A DNA stretch of 64,000 nt from the NCBI RefSeq assembly GCF_001877785.1, contig NZ_MINN01000128.1, forward strand, positions 265,252 through 329,251. The letters run 5' to 3'. The translations under genes were made by a program, and so were the position numbers. Within the stretch, counting starts at the first letter, position 1. Each line of letters opens with the position of its first letter. The stretch comes from Rossellomorea aquimaris. Its GTDB lineage: Bacteria; Bacillota; Bacilli; Bacillales; Bacillaceae_B. This document shows positions 59,223-64,000 of this stretch, piece after piece. Below the pieces are notes generated by a model. The model saw nothing but the letters and a program-made list of their open reading frames with translations. It was not told the origin of the DNA and ran no database searches.

Positions 59223-59693
59223 ATGACGGTTGAAACAGGACAGAAAGCACCCCAATTTGAATTGACGGCAAGTAATGGTGAAAAAGTGAAGCTCTCTGAT
59301 TACAGGGGTAAAAATGTAGTGCTTTATTTTTACCCAAAGGATATGACCCCGGGGTGTACCACGGAAGCGTGTGACTTCAGGGATCAGCATGAAAATTTTG
59401 ATAAACTCGATGCGGTGATACTCGGCGTAAGTCCGGACCCGGTTGAGAAGCATGAAAAGTTCGTTGAGAAACATGGTCTGCCATTTTTATTGCTGGTGGA
59501 TGAAGATCATAAAACAGCTGAGGAATACGGCGTTTGGAAGCTGAAGAAAAACTTCGGTAAAGAATATATGGGGATCGAGCGTTCCACTTTCATTATCGAT
59601 AAAAAAGGAAACCTGGCAAAAGAATGGAGAAAAGTCAGGGTGAAGGGGCATGTCGAGGAAGCGCTTAAATATATAGAAGAAAATCTTTCATAA
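59223..59693 (+). CDS. bcp: Thioredoxin-dependent thiol peroxidase (Bcp/PrxQ)
   Basis: A 156-residue peroxiredoxin that reduces organic hydroperoxides and H2O2. The peroxidatic Cys45 is in DMTPGCTTEACDFRD and the likely resolving Cys50 is five residues later, the atypical two-Cys PrxQ type. B. subtilis homologue is YgaF, at the same place after gsaB. AATGGAGGGATCAGGAA precedes the ATG. Located in a cluster with perR and close to a catalase-type stress theme; no PerR box is visible in the short upstream region. Confidence 0.93.
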   Translation: MTVETGQKAPQFELTASNGEKVKLSDYRGKNVVLYFYPKDMTPGCTTEACDFRDQHENFDKLDAVILGVSPDPVEKHEKFVEKHGLPFLLLVDEDHKTAEEYGVWKLKKNFGKEYMGIERSTFIIDKKGNLAKEWRKVRVKGHVEEALKYIEENLS

Positions 59694-59806
59694 GCCTAAT
59701 TTTAAGCCTATTTTATAAAGGATGAGGCTTTTGTCCATTCACTTGAATGAAAGGGACATATAGTAAGATTAGGGCAACCTCCTCAAATAAGTCAGTCTCA
59801 TCCGTG

Positions 59807-59841
59807 TAAGGACCGATTATGATCGGTCCTCTTTTTTTATT
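59807..59841 (+). terminator. Terminator of bcp
   Basis: AGGACCGAT and ATCGGTCCT pair across a TATG-like loop, then CTTTTTTTATT. Confidence 0.85.
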
Positions 59842-59849
59842 GTAAGAAA

Positions 59850-59947
59850 GGCCAGCTCCAGCGCCTGGCCATTCGAGGTGTTTCTGTACAACCAATGACA
59901 TCTATCTTCAATGCTTGTCGGGGCTTAACAAAGCGTCTGCGCTTTTC
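59850..59947. repeat. Repeat element, family 2, plus-strand copy
   Basis: GGCCAGCTCCAGCGCCTGGCC (a hairpin itself), then CGAGGT, TTCAATGCTTGTCGGGGC, AAAGCGTCTGCGCTTTTC. The order of phrases matches the minus-strand copy at 57027-57140, but the centre between them is different. The rest of 59694-60007 holds only the bcp terminator and upstream region of the next gene. Confidence 0.75.
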
Positions 59948-60007
59948 TTTTATTGAAGATTGCGAATTATGATAAACTATTTTACAACAGGGATGGGAGG
60001 TTAAAGG

Positions 60008-60958
60008 ATGAAAGTGACAGTTATGTTTCAGCCGAAGGAAGAGTTCGTAAACGATTTGCGGAAGCACTTCCCTGATGTTGAATTTACTTTTTTTAAAAAG
60101 ATCGGCGAAGCTGAAGAAGCACTGCCGGACGCGGAGATCATCGTCACGATGGGGGAGGATTTGACCGACCGGCATATAGAACGGGCACGGAGGCTGAAGT
60201 GGATCATGGTGACTTCTGCGGGACTGGAGAAAATGCCTTTTGAAGCAATCAGGAAAAAAGGCATCATGCTAACAAACGCAAGGGGTATACATAAGGTACC
60301 GATGGCTGAATTTACATTAGGATTGATGCTTCAGCATGCCAAACAGCTGGGGTCTGTACTCAAGCAAGAGGAAGAGGGAATATGGAGCAGACGGCTTCCT
60401 GCATCCGAACTGAACGGGGCCTCTCTGCTTGTTTTGGGGGCAGGCGCAATCGGCAGTGAAATCGCCAGACTGGCAAAAGCCTTCAACATGAAGACAGCCG
60501 GGGTGAATTCAACCGGTAAAATGGTGGAACACTTTGATCAGATGTTTACACTCAGGACTTATAAAGAATTTCTTCCGCACGCAGACTATCTGGTAGCGGT
60601 ACTTCCGAGCACGGACGATACAAAGTATATTCTTAAATCGGAGCATTTTGATGAGATGAGGGATACAGCGGTGTTCATCAATATCGGCAGGGGTGACCTG
60701 GTTGAAGAATCCGTGCTGCTCGATGCAGTGAAAACAAAGAAAATCGGCCACATCTTCCTTGATGTATTCGAGCAGGAGCCGCTGCCTGCAGATCATCCAT
60801 TCTGGGAGGAAGAAGGCATTTCGGTGACACCGCATCTATCGAGCATCACAAAGATGTATATGCCGAGAGCATTCGATATTTTTAAAAGGAATCTAAAAGC
60901 TTATAGTAATAAGAGTGATGAACTGCTGAATGTGATTGATACAGAGAGGGGTTATTAA
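60008..60958 (+). CDS. D-2-hydroxyacid dehydrogenase family protein
   Basis: A 316-residue NAD(P)-dependent dehydrogenase that interconverts 2-oxoacids and D-2-hydroxyacids. The Rossmann motif is LVLGAGAIGSEIA near residue 145; catalytic Arg is in FINIGRGDLVEE, Glu in DVFEQEPLP, His in VTPHLSS. This is the set expected for an active enzyme. The substrate may be glyoxylate or hydroxypyruvate. GGGAGGTTAAAGG precedes the ATG. Its stop is one base before the cobalamin adenosyltransferase start, so both are in one unit. B. subtilis has no such pair before perR. Confidence 0.87.
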   Translation: MKVTVMFQPKEEFVNDLRKHFPDVEFTFFKKIGEAEEALPDAEIIVTMGEDLTDRHIERARRLKWIMVTSAGLEKMPFEAIRKKGIMLTNARGIHKVPMAEFTLGLMLQHAKQLGSVLKQEEEGIWSRRLPASELNGASLLVLGAGAIGSEIARLAKAFNMKTAGVNSTGKMVEHFDQMFTLRTYKEFLPHADYLVAVLPSTDDTKYILKSEHFDEMRDTAVFINIGRGDLVEESVLLDAVKTKKIGHIFLDVFEQEPLPADHPFWEEEGISVTPHLSSITKMYMPRAFDIFKRNLKAYSNKSDELLNVIDTERGY

Positions 60959-60959
60959 G

Positions 60960-61508
60960 ATGAAAATATATACGAAATCAGGCGATAAGGGAACAACTTC
61001 ACTTGTATACGGTTCGCGTGTATCAAAGAAAGACCAGCGTGTAGAGGCATATGGAACTTGTGATGAAGCGAATTCAATGATCGGGCTCGGGTTAAGCTAT
61101 TTAAAAGCAGAGTACTTTGATGGGAAAGAAAAGTTTGAAGGCTTCTTCCACAAAATCCAGACGGCCCTCTTTCATGTGGGAGCTGAACTTGCTACACCAT
61201 CAGGGAAAGAAGTGAAGTGGAAGCTTGAGGAGTCAGATATAAAGGAGCTTGAAGAACAAATTGATTTTCTTGATGGAACACTTACGCCGTTGAAAAACTT
61301 CATACTGCCCGGCGGTCATCCTGCAGGAGCGGCACTGCACACAGCCCGCACCATTGTAAGAAGAGCAGAACGCGAAGCCGTCGGAATAGGGGAAGGTGTG
61401 AATCCGTTAGTGCTGTCATACTTGAACCGACTTTCCGATTTCTTATTCGTGGCAGCCAGATACATTAATCAACAGCTAGGGGAAGAGGAAAAGAATTTAC
61501 ATCAGTAA
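60960..61508 (+). CDS. Cob(I)alamin adenosyltransferase, PduO type
   Basis: A 182-residue ATP:cob(I)alamin adenosyltransferase (PduO type, B. subtilis YvqK family), which makes coenzyme B12 from ATP and reduced cobalamin. YTKSGDKGTTSLVYGSRVSKKDQRVEAYG at the start is the ATP-binding N-terminus, followed by CDEANSMIGL and the LPGGHPAGAALHTARTIVRRAERE helix near residue 115. No B12-dependent enzymes lie nearby, so the product serves enzymes elsewhere or salvage. ATG 60960 follows AGAGGGGTTATTAAG, one base after the dehydrogenase stop. Promoter is shared with that gene. Confidence 0.9.
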   Translation: MKIYTKSGDKGTTSLVYGSRVSKKDQRVEAYGTCDEANSMIGLGLSYLKAEYFDGKEKFEGFFHKIQTALFHVGAELATPSGKEVKWKLEESDIKELEEQIDFLDGTLTPLKNFILPGGHPAGAALHTARTIVRRAEREAVGIGEGVNPLVLSYLNRLSDFLFVAARYINQQLGEEEKNLHQ

Positions 61509-61520
61509 AAGGTGAAAGAT

Positions 61521-61550
61521 TGACAAAAGGCTGTCCTGATTAGTACACTA
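61521..61550 (+). promoter_or_regulatory. Promoter of perR
   Basis: TTGACA, 18 bases, TACACT. Confidence 0.6.
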
Positions 61551-61552
61551 TT

Positions 61553-61567
61553 TATAAAGATTATAAA
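61553..61567 (+). promoter_or_regulatory. PerR box upstream of perR
   Basis: TTATAAAGATTATAA differs from the consensus TTATAATnATTATAA at one position and begins two bases after the -10 box, so PerR probably represses itself. Confidence 0.8.
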
Positions 61568-61599
61568 ATAATAATTCTTATGAAAAGAGGTGCATGGCG

Positions 61600-62040
61600 A
61601 TGTTAGAAGAAGGACAATTAAAAGAAGCAATTGCAACATTGAAGGAAACCGGAGTCCGTATCACGCCTCAACGTCATGCGATTTTAGAGTTTCTAATCGA
61701 TTCAATGGCTCATCCGACAGCTGATGACATATATAAGGCACTCGAAGGGAAATTCCCGAATATGAGTGTGGCCACAGTATATAACAACCTGCGGGTCTTC
61801 AGGGAAGTGGGTCTGGTGAAAGAACTGACATACGGAGATGCTTCAAGCCGCTTCGACTTTGTCACAACAGATCACTATCATGTCATCTGTGATGGATGCG
61901 GTAAGATCGTAGACTTCCACTACCCGGGATTGGATGAAGTAGAGCAGCTTGCTTCTCATGTGACAGGTTTTAAAGTCAACAATCACCGTATGGAAATCTA
62001 CGGTACCTGTACGGAATGCTCTACAAAAGAAACTCACTAA
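61600..62040 (+). CDS. perR: Peroxide stress regulator PerR
   Basis: A 146-residue Fur-family repressor that senses H2O2 through metal-catalysed oxidation of histidines. All regulatory-site residues are present, at one position later than in B. subtilis: His38, Asp86, His92, His94 and Asp105; the structural zinc is held by Cys97, Cys100, Cys137 and Cys140. The DNA-binding helix [19 protein letters not shown] is intact. ATG 61600 is chosen over 61594, which overlaps the AGAGGTG ribosome site. Own PerR box at 61553. In B. subtilis PerR controls katA, mrgA and hem genes; here katE and bcp are in the same window but lack an obvious box. Confidence 0.96.
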   Translation: MLEEGQLKEAIATLKETGVRITPQRHAILEFLIDSMAHPTADDIYKALEGKFPNMSVATVYNNLRVFREVGLVKELTYGDASSRFDFVTTDHYHVICDGCGKIVDFHYPGLDEVEQLASHVTGFKVNNHRMEIYGTCTECSTKETH

Positions 62041-62043
62041 AGA

Positions 62044-62073
62044 GAATGGTTCTCATGAGAACCATTCTTTTAT
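62044..62073. terminator. Terminator of perR
   Basis: GAATGGTTCTCATGAGAACC continuing ATTC is a perfect palindrome followed by TTTTATTTTAT. Confidence 0.85.
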
Positions 62074-62096
62074 TTTATCTACTTTAGCGGGCAAAA

Positions 62097-62128
62097 CAAA
62101 AAGACCTCCATTCGGCAGGTCCTTGTTT
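62097..62128 (-). terminator. Hairpin after ygzB
   Basis: On the minus strand AGGACCT and AGGTCT pair, followed by TTTTGTTTTG. Short stem. Confidence 0.5.
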
Positions 62129-62134
62129 TAGGTG

Positions 62135-62482
62135 TTATTTCTTTTTATTATAATCTTCGTTAAATTCTTCGCCTTCTAAATTAGGGTCCAAAGTGAGCGG
62201 TTCATTGCAGTACATGCACATGTCCACCCGGCCGAGCACTTTTGTGACCTTGCCGCAATTCGGGCATTGGACCTGGACGGCCTTTGTCGATAACATCCCG
62301 ATCCAAAAATAAACCACTGTACTGCCGATAATTGCAAGGAAACCGAGCATCATGAAAATGGTCATGACCCATGGATGCTGTTTGAAATAAATACCTACAT
62401 ACATAATGATAAATCCGATGAAAATCAAGCTTAATGCAAATGTCCGGATTTTATTGATCTTACTGGAATAATTCTTTGCCAT
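62135..62482 (-). CDS. ygzB: YgzB (UPF0295) membrane protein with zinc ribbon
   Basis: A 115-residue protein, two membrane helices at 13-33 and 40-62, then a zinc-ribbon with CPNC near residue 74 and CMYC near residue 90, and an acidic-basic C-terminal tail. Matches B. subtilis YgzB (117), function unknown. ATG 62482 follows TAGGAGGGACAATC. It is convergent with perR and divergent from ygxA, as in B. subtilis. Confidence 0.9.
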   Translation of the reverse strand: MAKNYSSKINKIRTFALSLIFIGFIIMYVGIYFKQHPWVMTIFMMLGFLAIIGSTVVYFWIGMLSTKAVQVQCPNCGKVTKVLGRVDMCMYCNEPLTLDPNLEGEEFNEDYNKKK

Positions 62483-62633
62483 GATTGTCCCTCCTAGAAA
62501 AATACTATACCATATTTGATGGAGTGAGTGGTCAGGAAAACCATTTGTCGAAAAATGACTATATTAAGAGAAGGAAATCCTGTTTCGATGTCGAAATAGT
62601 TACCAACCAAAGATTGATGTGGAGGAGTTTTTA

Positions 62634-63506
62634 ATGGAAGACATTTTGCGCCCGATATACCAGGAACGTACCAGCCACCCAAACACATTGGGTGTCTTAT
62701 TAATAGAACAAAGCAAGAAATCCAGTCCTGTAACTGATACATTCGATATCGTTTTATTTCTCATTGTAAAAGAATCAGAGGTGCCTGTATTCGTTAAACA
62801 CTACACTTACATGGAACATAAGGCCGCCTTGCATACCGTTACAGAGGAAAAGTTAAAAGAATGGATCCTTCTCGGGTCAAACAGGAAAGTAATCGATTGG
62901 CTGTTTAACGGGAAGATTCTTTTTGACCGGAATGAATATGTACAAAACCTCAAAACTGAATTGAGGGATTTCCCTTTTTACGGAAGAAAAATAAAAATGG
63001 GTATGGAATTCGCCAAGTTGATCCGCAGATATATGGATGGAAAAGTGTTTTTTGAATCAAAGCACTATCTGGACGCCTATAATCATATCGTCCATTCCCT
63101 TCACCATCTCGCCAGGCTTGCCGTAATCGAAAACGGATTTCACCCGGAAGTGACGGTATGGAATCAAGTGAAGCAGATCGAACCGGAAATATATAAGTTG
63201 TATGAAGAACTTGTCACCAGTGAAGAAGAAATCGATAAGAGGCTTGAGCTGCTATTCCTGGCCAGTGAGTTTCTGATCCACTCGAGAACCAAGGTGGCAG
63301 CGGAGCATTTGATTAATATTCTTGAACAGAAAGAACAATGGAGCTTTCAGGAATTGCTTAACCATGAAGAAGCGGGCCATTATTCAGTTGACCTGGGTAT
63401 GCTGATCGAATATTTAACAGATAAAGGCTTCGTTGAAATAGTAGATGTAGAAACAAAAGGCAAAGGTGTTTACCACCGTTATTACCGGGCTCCAAAAAAA
63501 TTATAG
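62634..63506 (+). CDS. ygxA: YgxA nucleotidyltransferase-like protein
   Basis: A 290-residue protein matching B. subtilis YgxA (287), directly before an rRNA operon as there. The start MEDILRPIYQERTSHPNT and the central SKHYLDAYNHIVHSLHHLARLAVIE helix (HEPN-like) are visible. It is annotated as nucleotidyltransferase-like on structural grounds; a clear GS-x-DxD motif is not present, so catalytic activity is doubtful. A winged-helix-like C-terminus (LGMLIEYLTDKGFVEIVDVETKG) suggests nucleic acid binding. ATG 62634 follows TGGAGGAGTTTTTA; the earlier in-frame ATG at 62619 lies on the ribosome site. Confidence 0.88.
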   Translation: MEDILRPIYQERTSHPNTLGVLLIEQSKKSSPVTDTFDIVLFLIVKESEVPVFVKHYTYMEHKAALHTVTEEKLKEWILLGSNRKVIDWLFNGKILFDRNEYVQNLKTELRDFPFYGRKIKMGMEFAKLIRRYMDGKVFFESKHYLDAYNHIVHSLHHLARLAVIENGFHPEVTVWNQVKQIEPEIYKLYEELVTSEEEIDKRLELLFLASEFLIHSRTKVAAEHLINILEQKEQWSFQELLNHEEAGHYSVDLGMLIEYLTDKGFVEIVDVETKGKGVYHRYYRAPKKL

Positions 63507-63524
63507 CGAAATATCATTTTCTTA

Positions 63525-63553
63525 TTGACTCCAATAAAGAACCTTGATATATT
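63525..63553 (+). promoter_or_regulatory. rrn promoter P1
   Basis: TTGACT, 17 bases, TATATT. Confidence 0.75.
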
Positions 63554-63619
63554 AGTACATGTCGCTGCTGAACGACAAACGAGTCCGGTCAGTGGCGACA
63601 TGAAAAAATAAAAAAGTTG

Positions 63620-63648
63620 TTGACATCAGGTTGATAACTTGATAAGAT
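63620..63648 (+). promoter_or_regulatory. rrn promoter P2
   Basis: TTGACA, 17 bases, TAAGAT, about 95 bases after P1, as in other Bacillus rrn operons. The leader then has ACCTTGAAAACTGAACAAAAC (63683-63703), a normal Bacillus rrn leader phrase, and a GCAACGAT/ATCGTTGC hairpin at 63742-63760. Confidence 0.85.
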
Positions 63649-63779
63649 TAAAAAGTCGCTTCAAACGAAGCAGGCAAAAAATTGAACCTTGAAAACTGAA
63701 CAAAACAAGACAATTACGTCAACGTTAATTCTAGATTTACCGCAACGATTGAATCGTTGCAAAAAGAGCTATTCAAACT

Positions 63780-64000
<221 letters not shown>

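Noticed and set aside
62634..63506. Active nucleotidyltransferase
   Set aside because: The family is called nucleotidyltransferase-like, but a complete GS...DxD metal site is not visible in this protein, so activity is not claimed.

Overview
The window is chromosomal DNA of an endospore-forming member of the Bacillaceae (Firmicutes). The evidence is two small acid-soluble spore protein genes (sspK, sspE), strong AGGAGG-type ribosome sites with frequent TTG and GTG starts, CtsR, Fur, PerR, sigma-B and CodY type control sites, and gene order from recX to the 16S rRNA gene that follows Bacillus subtilis yfhF-recX-yfhH-sspK-yfhJ-yfhP-mutY-fabL-sspE-ygaBCDE-gsaB-ygaF-perR-ygzB-ygxA-rrn. The 221 bases of 16S rRNA and several non-subtilis genes suggest a Rossellomorea-like relative (formerly Bacillus), but that is inference from memory.

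Layout. 0-5 kb: end of a 5'-nucleotidase, an alpha/beta hydrolase, and a glcD-type 2-hydroxyacid oxidase coupled to a BASS transporter. 5.8-11.3 kb: a short-chain fatty acid transporter and a four-gene Fe-siderophore ABC operon, divergent from a ferredoxin/flavodoxin-NADP reductase, with facing promoters that each carry a Fur box. 12-23 kb: membrane proteins (TerC, a two-TM potassium channel, DUF454, EamA, UMF1), an ASCH protein, an azoreductase, a type I phosphodiesterase, and a deacetylase-DedA-glycosyltransferase envelope cassette. 23-37 kb: bactofilin with its YhbD regulator, HIT protein, large catalase KatE (sigma-B promoter), clpE (CtsR sites), HAD phosphatase, an ATL protein, a diguanylate cyclase, a UbiB kinase and an unusual ABM-nucleotidyltransferase fusion. 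37-49 kb: a DoxX gene behind two identical palindromes, then the conserved yfh/yga block with many small spore-related proteins, recX, mutY, fabL and sspE. 49.7-55.4 kb: an appDFABC-type oligopeptide transporter inserted between ygaD and ygaE. 55.4-64 kb: ygaE, gsaB, a second potassium channel, bcp, a D-2-hydroxyacid dehydrogenase with a cobalamin adenosyltransferase, perR, ygzB, ygxA, and the start of an rrn operon with tandem promoters.

The genes make a stress and metal-homeostasis neighbourhood: iron uptake and release under Fur, peroxide defence (KatE, Bcp, PerR), proteolysis under CtsR, peptide uptake probably under CodY, and cofactor synthesis (gsaB, cobalamin).

No phage, insertion sequence, CRISPR array, toxin system or specialised biosynthetic cluster was found. 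The most unusual signal is intergenic: at least two families of inverted-repeat elements that share an exchangeable central hairpin, and several gene-free gaps filled with degenerate units of about 20 bases, each gap having its own repeated phrase.
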